Shown here one piece after another: positions 43,801 through 55,700 of a DNA stretch of 64,000 nucleotides; position 1 is the first letter of the stretch; each line of letters starts with the position of its first letter. A model generated the notes under the pieces. That model saw nothing but the letters and a program-made list of their open reading frames with translations, was not told the origin of the DNA and did no database searches. Origin of the DNA: Axinella damicornis (taxonomy: Eukaryota > Porifera > Demospongiae > Axinellida > Axinellidae); the NCBI GenBank assembly GCA_963931865.1, contig OZ007509.1:7022882-7086881 (forward strand). Reading direction: 5' to 3'. The translations under genes were made by a program, and so were the position numbers.

Positions 43801-45913
43801 TCAGCACGTGATTCTGAGTGTCGATCCCACTTTCAATTTAGGGAGCTTTCACGTGACGGTTACTACATATCGACACCCTATGCTTGAGTACAGACACCAC
43901 AGACGACGCCAGCACCCTGTCATGTTTGGCCCAATGTTCGTGCATCAGAGGAAGACGTTTGCTACGTACAACTTCTTTTTCTCTCAATTGGTTGGCTTAA
44001 AACCCAATCTCCGTGATATTCAGTGCTTTGGTACTGATGGGGAGAAAGCCCTCGAGGATGCTCTTCACACTCAGTTTAGAGTTGCCATGCATCTACGTTG
44101 CTTTCTGCACTTTCGGGGCAATCTGGAGTCCAAGCTAGCTGATCTGGGGATTTCAAAATCTGGTGCCCAAGAGTTTCTCAAGGACGTGTTTGGCAATCCT
44201 GTCTTGTTAGAAGAAGGGCTGGTCGATGCAGATAGTGCCGAGTTGGACGAAGAATTTGAGTCTCTGAAGAAGACATGGGATGATAGAGAATGCTCTCTGG
44301 TCAACACCACACAAGCTCATTTTCACGACTGGTTTAGATCCAACTCACTTGAGGTGATCAGGAAGTGTATGCTGAAAGAGAAAAGGGAAGCAGCAGGCCT
44401 CGGGTCACCACCTGAACCATTTTACACCAATGATGTAGAATCGAAAAATCGAGTTCTCAAGGACCAGACATGCTACAAAACACAGCAGTTGCCAGCATTT
44501 GTACAGATGATGAAAGACATGTATGAAGAGCAAAAACAAGAGATCGATAAGGCTGTGATAGGTCTTGGAGAGTATCAACTGTGCCCGCCATACAAGTCGT
44601 ACGAAGTCACCTCTAAGGAGTGGTTCAAGAAGAGCGAGAAACAGAGGGAGAGAGTTCTTCAACGATTTGCGAAGGCTGAGCTGACTACAGGTGATTCAGT
44701 TGACCAAGATGGTGCATCTACTAGCAATCCCCTGTCGTGCACCAAGATTGATGCGTCCATTCAGTCTGCTATGTGGGCCAAAGCACAGAGGTATCTCGCC
44801 GATCAATTGTACAGTAAGTCACCCAGGGTTTCAGACTTTTCCAGTGTGAGTGTGAAGAGTGAGTCAAGCGATCGACCTCACTTCGTGAAGAAAGTTGGCA
44901 ATCACGTTTACCGATGCGACAAGGAGTGCCTAATGTTCAAAGCCACCAATGGAATGTGCTCCCATTCCCTGGTTGTGGCCCTTTTGAATGGCCAAGTTGA
45001 CACATTCGTCGCACACTATGCTAAGTCAAAAGCCCCAGTCAACTATGGCCAGCTCGCCCAGCATGGTCTACCACTTGGAGGCAAGAAACCTTCTAAACGC
45101 AAGGCCTCCTCGAAGAGGACGACTTCGGCTGTCAAGGAAATTCTCTCTCTTGCGGATGGCCTTCAGCGTTCCAAGCGTGCCAAGCGTGCCAGTGGTGGCC
45201 ATCATGTGAGCAGGTCGCCTTCGCCTCTTCTCAGTGATCACTCGCCTGAGCCTATGTCTCCTACCAATGACCACTCAGTTGTGTTTCCGAGTAATCACTC
45301 TGATTATGAGCCCTCCGAGTCCCCCTCTTATGGTCTTGTTGCTGTACAAACCCAGCCTTCTAAGCGTGCCATGACTGAGCCTGTTAGCTACTCGCCTTCC
45401 TTGGTACCAAGTGATCATCAACGCTCCAACTCCCCAGTTTTTGGTGTTAGTGCTCCAAACACTATGATCAGAAGTGTATCCAACACTGCCAATTTTTTGA
45501 GTCCTCTTTCTCAGCCGCCACCACTGGTACATGTCTCACCTCGACCTCAATCAAGTTTGCAAGCCTCACTTGGGTCAAGTTCATCTGTAGGGCAACCGTT
45601 TCGCTTGATGTTTTACAATGCAAGAATATCGAGATGCCAAGGCTGTCGGGGTGAGATTCAACGAGGTTGCTCCAGCCCACATGATGTCATTTTCCAGCAC
45701 AAGGAACATGTCTTGTTCCAAAACCCAAATTCAGGAAACTGGCAGATGTCTCGTGACCTCAGAAACACCTACTATCACGCTAAATTCCAGTGTTTGGCTT
45801 CGAAACATCCAGGCTTTCACCCATCTGAGATCACTGTCGCTCAAGATGTCAAGAACAGACTGAATCAAACCCACATTCACTTCCTTCGCCAAGAGTTTGG
45901 TCTTCAAATGTAA
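39212..45913 (+). CDS. MULE-type transposase / SWIM zinc-finger protein, four exons
   Basis: Exons 39212-39267, 39438-39506, 39616-40034, 43320-45913; all borders are GT..AG, phases fit, and the frame is open over 1045 residues. N-terminus MASGGSRADPIEIDSTDN is acidic; exon 3 carries a cysteine-bearing module (GSWKCNGCHHTWVVV). Exon 4 holds the MULE core: first Asp in VILSVDPTFNLG (~350), second in CFGTDGEKALEDAL (~421), the CxxH pair in LRCFLHFRGNL, and a Glu in TNDVESKNR (~555). A SWIM finger follows (CDKEC...GMCSHSLV, ~714-730), then a Ser/Pro-rich linker and a C-terminal CxxC domain (RCQGCRGEI). It could be an active transposase or a domesticated host protein. No TIRs were seen around it. 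Intron 3 contains a nested transposon. Confidence 0.85.
40789..40818. repeat. Poly-C tract (30 C)
   Basis: Uninterrupted C run within the nested transposon. Confidence 0.95.
40930..41285 (-). mobile_element. 5'-truncated LINE, 3' end only
   Basis: The minus strand reads the C-terminal end of a LINE reverse-transcriptase protein: RPNTSHDTRSHTLTLQVPF, SVSFYNSFCCQAPRLWNEL, SSSIASFKRACC, then stop near 41025, followed by an A-rich tail (T-rich on the + strand, 40930-40950). It interrupts the transposase of the nested element. It is related to, but not the same as, the LINE at 18120. Confidence 0.75.
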
Positions 45914-45959
45914 GTCATGGAACTGTCAAAGCACTCATTGTTTTTCTTTAACCTGTAAC

Positions 45960-46285
45960 ATTGCCACTCAATTTTCAACTTGGTGTCAGCATGCACTCAA
46001 CACTCATCACTTACACCATGAGTCAATTTCTCTCATGTACGCAGTACTTATACCAGTCAATTTACATCTTGGTGTCAGCATACACTCAACACTCATCACT
46101 TACACCATGAGTCAATTTCTCTCATGTACGCAGTACTTATACCAGTCAATTTACATCTTGGTGTCAGCATACACTCAACACTCATCACTTATACCATGAG
46201 TTAATTTCTCTCATGTACACAGTACTCATATACCAGTCAATTTACATCTTGGTGTCAGCATACACTCACTTACACCAGTCAACTT
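45960..46285. repeat. Tandem repeat, about 84-bp unit
   Basis: Three to four units of TTGGTGTCAGCAT.CACTCAAC and CATGAGTCAATTTCTCTC, just after the stop codon of the MULE/SWIM gene, so it would lie in the 3' untranslated region or directly beyond. Confidence 0.9.
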
Positions 46286-46719
46286 CTGTACACTGCACTC
46301 CTCATTTCACTACGTTCAATGTTAGTCTGTTGTCTTTCTAAGTGTAAATGAAATGTGTACAGTACTGGCATGTCTGTCTAGTAGTTATTAGCTACATGTC
46401 ACTCAGAGATGATGATGATATTATTCCTAGCAGTTTCTGAGCATGCGCACGATTTTTCCATTTTCCACGTCCGTTTCCGCTTTCCATGTCCGTTTCCGCT
46501 TTCCGTTTCCTGCTTTTCCATACGCCCATAAGCAGCCGCGTTCCATGAGTCGATATTCACGGGGCGAGGAATTCCATGAAAAGGCGCGCACGCGTGCGAC
46601 CTCACGTATACACCAACGTCATTCACGTATTGTGCATTGGCAATAAAAAAAAACCAAACGATTCCATTCCCTCTTTGCATCCACACAAACAATGTCACAA
46701 TTTACTTGTACACACAGTA
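46286..46719. other. Sequence between the convergent MULE/SWIM and SDR genes
   Basis: Contains a short repeat CCATGTCCGTTTCCGCTTT near 46467-46510. It would hold the 3' ends of both genes; no clear polyadenylation signal was picked. Confidence 0.4.
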
Positions 46720-49700
46720 CTACAGTTTAGCTTTACTCCGTTCCACCTTTTCACCCGGTAATCTGACAAAGTAGTCAATTCCCCTTTTCTCAGTCACAGT
46801 CATGACTGCTCCGACCTTCGAGGTGTCCAAGATTAACTCAAGAATTCCCATGGCTACTTTGTCAGGGCTGGGAAGAAGGGAAGGATGGAGGGAAGGAGAA
46901 GGAATGGAGGGAGAGAGGGAGGCCAAGGGAGGGAGGGAGGAGAGAAGGGAGAGGGACACAGCCGGGAGGAGCGAAGAGGAAGGGAGCTGTGAGTGGGGAA
47001 GTGTTTTTCATCGACATGTGGTACAGTTAGCTCAGTTGATAGTTGTAACCTTCTCGCTGTGCCTTTGGTGGTAGTGCAGCGGCATAGCCAGACATACCAA
47101 ACCAATCGTTCACTTTTTGATAAAAGCACCAAAATTGGTACACATATAGATTAATATACTGTGAACATTTTCAGATATTGAGGCATGTGAAATTGTGCCT
47201 GCATCAGCCGTGGTGGGCGGTTTCCAAAATGGCCACCATGCAACATTACCAATGACTCTTAGTGGCAATCCTTCAAGCCCTTCTACACTTGAAACACAAA
47301 TTTAACACCTGACTCAGTCTCACTGAGAGAGGACTCATGCAGTGGACAGTAGCGGCTATATGAAAGAAAGAGGGAACAGCTAGGTGGGCGGGTGATTGAA
47401 TAACCCATAGCTACTTTACTTACTACTGCTACAGCTTGTAGCTGTCTCCACAGCTAGTGTTGCTAATGTTTGTGAATAATCAGCTCCACCCTGGTTCACC
47501 ATTGTCTGGCATCCCATCACTTTAAAATGAGAAGGGTTGTTTTAACCAGACTCTGGTCACCCTAGTTGCATCTCAGTGCCTCCTCCACTGTGGTGGTCGA
47601 AGAATGTATCCACAACCACAAATGTTGTGTAGCCTCACTTCTAACGTTTCGTAATTATAGGTACGTGACTTAGCTTAATTGTTTACCCATCTGTATGTCT
47701 GTTGGAGGACCTATAGTGGTCAAGCAGTGTAAATGATCTGCTTGAATGCACATTGTTTGGAAGTACAGCTGTTCTATTAGGTTTTCCTATTTGGATAGCT
47801 ACTAGCTAATAGGATGCACTTGACAATGTGTGCTCATTCCTTGGTCACCATGCAAGGCGGCCCTGAGATGCAACTGAGGTGACCACAGCCTGGTTTAAAC
47901 AACCCTTCTCGTTTTACAGTGATATAATCAGTTGCCTGTCATTCCCAATTAACTCTGTTCTTTTGGCCATTGGTACCAGCTAGCTACCACTGTTCATTGG
48001 AGGTGAGTCAGGTCAATGATGCAGTGCAGCAGTGGCAGTGAGAGCTTTCCAATCACATGACTCACTTGCTGCTGATCACATGACAGCTTCACTCCCCAAC
48101 TATGGATAACAGGTGCATATCTGCATATCTATACCTAGTCCTTCGGTGTTTGGGTGGAATGGTGGCCCTTCCACCATTGTCCGCTGGAAGATGTTCCCCA
48201 ATAGGACACTCTATCCTGGGTGTGGCTCCCCTCTCCTTTCCTATGAGTACGTATGATGCACAACGTTTTGTGATACTAGTATACATATACTACAACACAT
48301 GCATGAAAGTCAGTGACGGGAAAGATAAGTCCATGCAGTGGTTAGCCAGCATGTACCTGTAGACAACGTTACGGTCACGATGTGAAACTAACCATTGCAT
48401 GTCTAGGCATTCAAGTATGGCGCTTCTACCCAACAAATTAATGCGGAATGTATGCATGCATGGGATGCCTTTGCCGTACAGTGGTTACTGACCTGATTCT
48501 AAAACTGCGATCTCAATAATTATAGGCTGATTCCCAGTCCCAATGGCCTGGAGGGAGGGGTTGTCAATAATGCTCTCCCTTGTCTATAATTATATCCTAT
48601 GTTGGAAATACGTAATGGCCCTTGCTTTGTATATATCCCTTACTGCTCAGCCTAGGCTACCACTGCACATAACTCATTGATCCCCTATAATTGTTCCCAA
48701 TGCACTTATTGCCAGCATGAAACTGTCACAAATAAACAATGCAATCATGTAGCCAAATATCATGTTGCTGACCTGTTGGCACAAATATCTCCAAGTCGGA
48801 AAAAGCCCACAGTTGCAAGCCACTGTATGTATATGAAACCCCTGACTTTGGAGACCACAAACCTCAGATCTAGGGTAGTATAATATTATATAGCTGGCTT
48901 TCGGAAGAGGGGGGTCAGCATACGTAGTTTGTGCAAAGCTCATTTCCTACACACTCCATTTTCCACCACTTTGAGCTTAGGCATTCATGTGTACTGCATC
49001 GGCTTTGGTAGGCCCTTAGCATTTTGGGCATGATGATTAGCTGCCAAGTGTGTCTTGATTATTTATCTGTAAGCTAAGCCATGGTTAGCTACAAATCATT
49101 TTCCATATAATGAAGAAAGATATGTAGGGGGGATTGTATACTTCACTGTTTTGTGTGATCATGCCTACCTTGTTTCCTTACTTTTCGCCGTTTTGGTATC
49201 CCTACATCCTTTATGTCATTTTTTTAGCAGCAGGCGCATGTTTGAGCTGAAATTTGCCATCACAGAGGTTGTGAAAAAGCAATGGGACGTTGCACTGCTC
49301 GGTTGAAAATGCTGCTGTTTTGTGCGAAAACCATCATGAGAGATTGAGGCAACGTTGAGCTAAGTTGTCTGAAGAAGAAAGAAGGACAATTTGCCCGTTT
49401 TGCGAGTGCCTGCTTTGGTACTTTCACGATGGTTTTTCGTCTTGTTGGACATGAAAACACTCAAAGATGACTGGTATGTTGTTATAAAGGCTTATAAGTG
49501 TACCGTTTCTGAGATTAGGAAACTTTTTGTTGTATTAGCATAATTATATTGCGTGTCTGTCGTATCCCTACATATAGAGTCTACCGACTCTATGATAATC
49601 CCTGCATGGAATGTATTCTAACTATTTCTCCTGTTCCACCACCTTGCCTTTCCATGCTAACTGTATGGAACCACTCTGAAATTTCCCTTAGTAGGCAAAA

Positions 49701-52700
49701 TCCCATTGTTAGGCCAAATTCCCAATGCTATGGTGTCAAAGGGAATACCCCAAAAGACATGTTGAACCTTCGCATTCATCTGCAAGAGGAACTCCGCATG
49801 CCTGGCTCATCATATCACAGTTAAATTGCAGTCTGGTTGACATATATACAACACCAGGATTATGGTCTTATGATAATCCATTGCACTGTAATTGCACCGG
49901 CAAGTGCCTTAATGGCATTAGCACAATCATATTTTGCCCTGCTGTTTCATGCCCAACAGAGCTATAGGTCCTCTGGGTGGACTGGTACAAATCTGTAACC
50001 ACTTTTAGCAATGCAGAGAACACATCTCCTTTTGAATGCTATCACTGGCTCCTTTTGGACTTTAAAAATCCAAGATTGTCACCCCAAACATACTAATTTG
50101 TACCCCAGATGTTTTCCCTAATATGAATCCCGGCAGTCAGCCCATTTTTCTTGCAGGAATGCAGGCAGCATATTAATTCTTCTTAGATGCCTATATCTTG
50201 CAGCCCCCCTCTCAAAGCCTATATTGAATCCCTGCTACTAGACCTGCAAGATGCCGGTTTCTGTTCCCAGAAAGGTTCATTATAATTAATAACCGGACCT
50301 CTATATGCATGTCCATTTCCGGAAATCACTGCTGTATTTAACGTGGCACATAAACACAGAATAATTCTAGCAAGGATGGGGCAGTTATGCAAAAGAACCC
50401 TAAGACCCCTAAAAAGTGCTATTAGTACTGCATTATTCTCGTCGAATAACGCCACATGGCGGCCATTTTGGAAACTGCCCACCGCAGCTGACGCAGGTAC
50501 AATTTCACATGCCTCAATATCTAAAAATGTTCACAGTATATTAAACTATATGAGTACCAATTTTGGTGCTTTTATCAAAAAGTGAACGATTGGTTTGATA
50601 TGCCGCTGCACTATGGCCCAGACATAGCAGTCAGGGAATCTGGCCAGGAAACATCTGACACACATACGGAGGATGATAGTATGTCTACTATTGTACCTGA
50701 ATGCAATGCTGAATGCTGTCATGGAGGTTAATCTCATTTCATCCTATTGAGTCAAGTTTGTGTATATAAAGTAGGTAAGATAACATTTTCAGCACGTTCC
50801 ATGCACCGCTGATGGACACTGCCTCTGCAACAGCTTAACCATAGATAATAGTCCCTCTCTATGGCTTCACCACTTCTTTTACCTGTGGCTCCCTTTAACA
50901 TTCCTACGCCTATGGTGTGGTGAATCAAATCTGAGGCTGAGTTACCTACGTGGCTTACCAAGATTTTCACCACTACAGCTATTCATTAAGCCTCATTCCC
51001 AGACTGGAGGCTACACTGCTAGGGCATAGCTAGCAATGAGGCAAGGTATAGGCAGTTGCCTCCTCGCTTTTCTGGATAATGACGCGCGTGTCCGGAGTCT
51101 TGCACACTCCACGTACGATGTGCGTTCGGTCTGATGACAGAGACAGGAGCTAGGCTGACCATGAGCCGGCGTATACTCATAACGCTGATAGTGCTGCAAG
51201 TCTGGGACAGTCAGGACACCGGCATATTGCTGTAGCACTTCGAGAGCAACTGTTTGCGTGCACTGCGAATTATAATTAACTTATGAATAATTAATTTAGC
51301 TCCTCAGTCTCCAAATCCTAGCTACGCCCATGGTGAGAGAGGGCATGCCCTTTCTCAGTGAGGATGTCAAGTCCTTCATCCTAGGAAAAGGACTTCTGAG
51401 GTAGGTATCCTCATACCCTGACTCTCACATCTCCAGCTGTACAGTGCGCAGTTCACACGCACACCGTCAGTAGATAGATAATCCTGCACAGATGTAGAAA
51501 ACAGTACACGAATTTAGCTCTCCACAGTTCAACTTGGGCCTTGACTACACAGACTATTGTGCACTAAATTGACATAATTATATGACATTTGAAGTTTCGC
51601 TTTCGAACTTGACGTACGACGAATGACCACAGACCGTGCATTTCCTCAAGCCATGCATCACACCCGTACACGCTCACTGCAATAGTTGTACTACCCTGCA
51701 GGATATCTATAACAAATAGCCCTGCTGTTAGACTATATAGGTACGTACTGCACATCTGATTCTAATTCACCCCATGGCAGTGGCGTAGCTATGGTTTCAG
51801 TGACACCAGGGCCTGAGTATTATTGTGACTGGCTGTACCTCGAAGCCAGTATTGGCACGCTATTGCTTTTAACGGTGAAATAATTTTCACGCACTTCGCG
51901 CGACGGTTTCTGCTAGCTATTAAAGAAAGCCGGTAGCAAAGTGGAAACCAGTAGATATAGCGAGCAGGGCAGTGGAAAGAACCAAGAGAGCTATTCCTGA
52001 CAACTGAAAGTATGATGGTAAAAGTTTTTCTGCGCTTTACGCACTTTCTCAAATGACAGTTGTCAGGAAGGGCTCTCACGGCAACTTGGTGCTTTCCACT
52101 GCCCTGCTACTATATACTTTCTGCTTCTGCGCTGCATCTTTCTCAGTATTATGCACTGTGGCAATAATTTTATGCATAATATTAACGAGTTTCTCACTTG
52201 TTGATAATTGATTATCGATTGATCGATCATACTGATCCAGGTTTGGCTACGCCACTGCCCCATGGTGCATGCAGAGAGTACTTGCAGCAACAGCAACAAC
52301 AAAAAGACCCCCCAAAAAGGGAACTGTATAACAACTAAAATGACCAGGGCCATTTTAACCGCAAAGTGGTTGACCTAGTTGCAATTGGCATTCCAAAATC
52401 CTATCCCATGTAGCTCAAGACTGGAGGGTCGGTCATATGGCATGGCACTCCTTTTCACACAATGCATGTGACTGCTTTTTAGGGGACAGTTTGAATTACC
52501 CTGCACGCGCAGCAGTAAAGCAATGCCTTCATGTCTGTCTGTCTGTTTATTTGCGTGTCTGTCCTGATATAAGTCAAGGTGGTTCTTTATTGCCGTTATA
52601 CTTCAGCCACTTCCCATTATCGGTTTCCTGGCTCCACCCCCTTTCAAAACCACACACGGTACACGTAGTTAGCACGAGAACTTTTTTTGTAGTTAGTTGT

Positions 52701-55700
52701 AGTGTCGACGTCATCGTACTGTTGCTGTTCATAAGTTACCCATCACGCTCATCAAGGTATAAGTCCTCCAGACACTTCTACATGTAGTTTGTGAAGCTTT
52801 AATTTATGGGAAGCTTTGGTGAAAGCTCCACAATCAAGGTACCTATGTTATCAATGTATTGTATGAATCCCCACAAAGGAGTGTTGGGACCTATACCTAT
52901 GCGTAATTGTCTTGAACAGAACTGCATGCCTTCCAATTGCAACTGAGGTAACCAAGCTCACTCAACTCTGGTGTAATACACCAGTGGATGACATTTACCT
53001 TCATGCTTCTGCTGAACCCAACCACACCATGCTTGGATGCACAATAGGTTGGCGAATACTGCATCGGAACAATACCTACATAGGATAAGAAAAGAACTAT
53101 TGCATGCTCACGTAACTTGAACACATCATATTATACCTGAAGCAGTTAACTACTGTAGGACTGCACTACGTTTTGGCTAAAACTAAAATGTTAAAACTAA
53201 TACCCCATTGACACAGCTAGGGTATTATTTGAAATCATGATGGGCTTCTACACATGCACACACATCACCTGCACGTTTCAGTGTACATACAGAATGGTCA
53301 TTATGTCTACATGAAGATATTCTGGGTGGACAAGCAAGTCAGCTATATGTCCAGACGTTTGTCATCTTTTACTTATAGCAGTCTGTGCTAACACATTGGG
53401 CCACAGTAATAACAAGTACCAAAACGAAAGGACAGAAAGAAGTGAAACAGGAAGTCACATCGATTCTGAGATCTTAGCTAACTTCATCACTCACAGCATG
53501 GAAAGTTACGTTGCACAACCGCTTAAGTGCTTTGGACACTGCCCTGCCTCTGTAACTATTGTCAGCATCAAGGAGTTGAACAACTTGCTATCTGAGGCCC
53601 TGTACAAAGTAGCCAACTCATTTCAGAGGCTGATAAGCAATTCACATGTATATAGCCACAACATAATAAACCAGTATACACTTGTATACATGTTTTTGTG
53701 CATTAATCCTCTTGATAGTCTCGTGGGCCAGACATTCAGGAACATCTGGCCCGTGAGCTAGTCTACCCTGGTCACAGGACAGTCTGTGGTGAGGCAAAGC
53801 AGCTTTCTCTGAGTCACCATGCATATTGATAGCAGTTTGTATACTTGTTTAAGCCTTTCGTAATGGAAGCTAGAGCCTAGTTAAAAAGTTGAGCTACTAG
53901 CTTCTGCAGGGAGAATCAGTATTTTGGGTGTGGCTTCCTGTTTTGCTGTTTCACTATAGCCTTAACGTATCCACTCATTTCATCCTACACTCAACATATA
54001 CATGCTACATTTTCAGGAATGAAGGGGGAGGAGCTCCTACCTACATCCCCCTCCCCCCCCCAGGTGAGGGACTAGCTGCTATTATAGTTATGTTCCAGGC
54101 TTGAACCAATATGGAGCTGGCTCCATCACAGGAAGGAAGGGGAGGGGCTGTTACTACAGCTTTGTTCCTAGGTTAAAAGGAAGGGGGAGGGGCTCCTACT
54201 GCAGCTTTGTTCCTCAGCTGAAAGGGGGAGGGGCTGCTAATACAGCTTTGTTCCTCAGCTGAAAGGGGGAGGGGCTGCTACTGTAGCTTTGTTCAATGTC
54301 CCTGGGCACAGAGGGGCTGTTACTTTTTGTTCCTAGGCTGAAAGAAGGGGGAGGGGCTGCTAATACAGCTTTGTTCCTCAGCTGAAGGGGGAGGGGCTGC
54401 CTTTGTTCCTCAGCTGAAAGGGGAGGGGCTGTTACCTTTGTTCCTAGGCTGAAAAGAAGGGGGAGGGGCTGCTAATACAATTTTGTTCCTGCATAGCTCA
54501 CTTACAGGGGCATATTCACTGTTAGGCACAGGTTCGACTCTCGTCACAGCTACTTGCTGTTAAGCACTGAAGTCTTCTTCCAGAAACTGTGCCATTTTCG
54601 ATTATGGCCTGCGGAATGGAAAGAAGCTACAATTCAAATTGAAGTGCACTTCCTATTCGAGGAATGTCAATCAATATTAAGAGCATCTCGTTATTAGGCG
54701 CATATTTCCTTCGTGTGGAGTTATAGGCACATGTGCCTGATAACGTGTGACTATGGAATGTGCTTAGGATGGCTGAAAATTACCTCTAGGACATTGCCGG
54801 ATGTGATGTACATCACGGCTGAAAGTCCCATGACGCATTAGTCTCGTGCCTAGACCCCACCCCTCGCGGGAAAGAGGGTCTGGCGACTTTGCGCAGAACC
54901 CTTGGTCTTCATGAAAAATTCATAATTTTTAGGCAGGAATTTCAGACTGCCAATGAAATCGTAGAGAATTCAATTTTGTCTTTATTAGGAGCGAGAAGTT
55001 GTAGAAAATTCAAATTCCTCTTGCTAATACGTACATCATTTCACACGTAGGACGTCCAGTTCTGTCCGGTTTCAGGCGGTTAGCTGAGCTATGAATATTA
55101 AATGAAGACCGAGAATGTTGCTGAAAGTCACCAGACGGATATTCCGTACACGTTTCCGGCTGGGTACGAGACTAATGACGCATTGGCAGTTAAAGGGTTG
55201 GTTAAGAGGTTAACCACCATATCAGAGCTGAGGCCCAGGGTTGGAGAAACAAAAGATGAACCTAATACTCTGACAGAGAGGTCCCAGGGGGTTGGGTAGT
55301 CCCTGGATAAACCCAGGACTGCCGGTGTAACTCCGGCGTTCTAGGATACTCTGACAGAGGGGTCCCAGGGGGTTGGGTAGTCCCTGGATAATCTCGAGAT
55401 TGCCAGTGTAACTCCCGGCATTCCAGGATACTCTGACATAGGGTTCCAAGGGGGTTACGGGGTGTATCTGTATACCCCCAACACTCATCAGTCATAGTGC
55501 CCGGGCAATTCTACATCCTGGCTTAGTCTCACGGGCCAGCCCACTTCCCCGTGTGGAAGTGGGCTGGCCCCCGAGACTAGTCCTGGCTACACCACTGTAA
55601 ATACGTACCGAATAGCTGGAGATGTGAGAGCCAGGGTACAAGGCTACCTACCTCAGCAGACCGAAGGGCTTCTGATCCTCACTGAAAAGTTGCATACCCC

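Larger units (their letters stand above)
47070..50622. mobile_element. Possible DNA transposon with ~165-bp diverged TIRs
   Basis: 47070-47235 and 50458-50622 are inverted repeats: AGTGCAGCGGCATA at the outer ends, then TCGTTCACTTTTTGATAAAA, GCACCAAAATTGGTA, GTGAACATTTT, GGCATGTGAAATT and CCAAAATGGCC. The 3.2-kb interior has no recognisable transposase and carries other repeats (fold-back 47508-47945, family A copy 49116-49594). It may instead be two independent copies in opposite orientation. It lies in intron 6 of the SDR gene. Confidence 0.6.

Noticed and set aside
33850..46285. CRISPR-like arrays at tandem repeats
   Set aside because: Units are directly adjacent without unique spacers and the sequence is eukaryotic; these are minisatellites.
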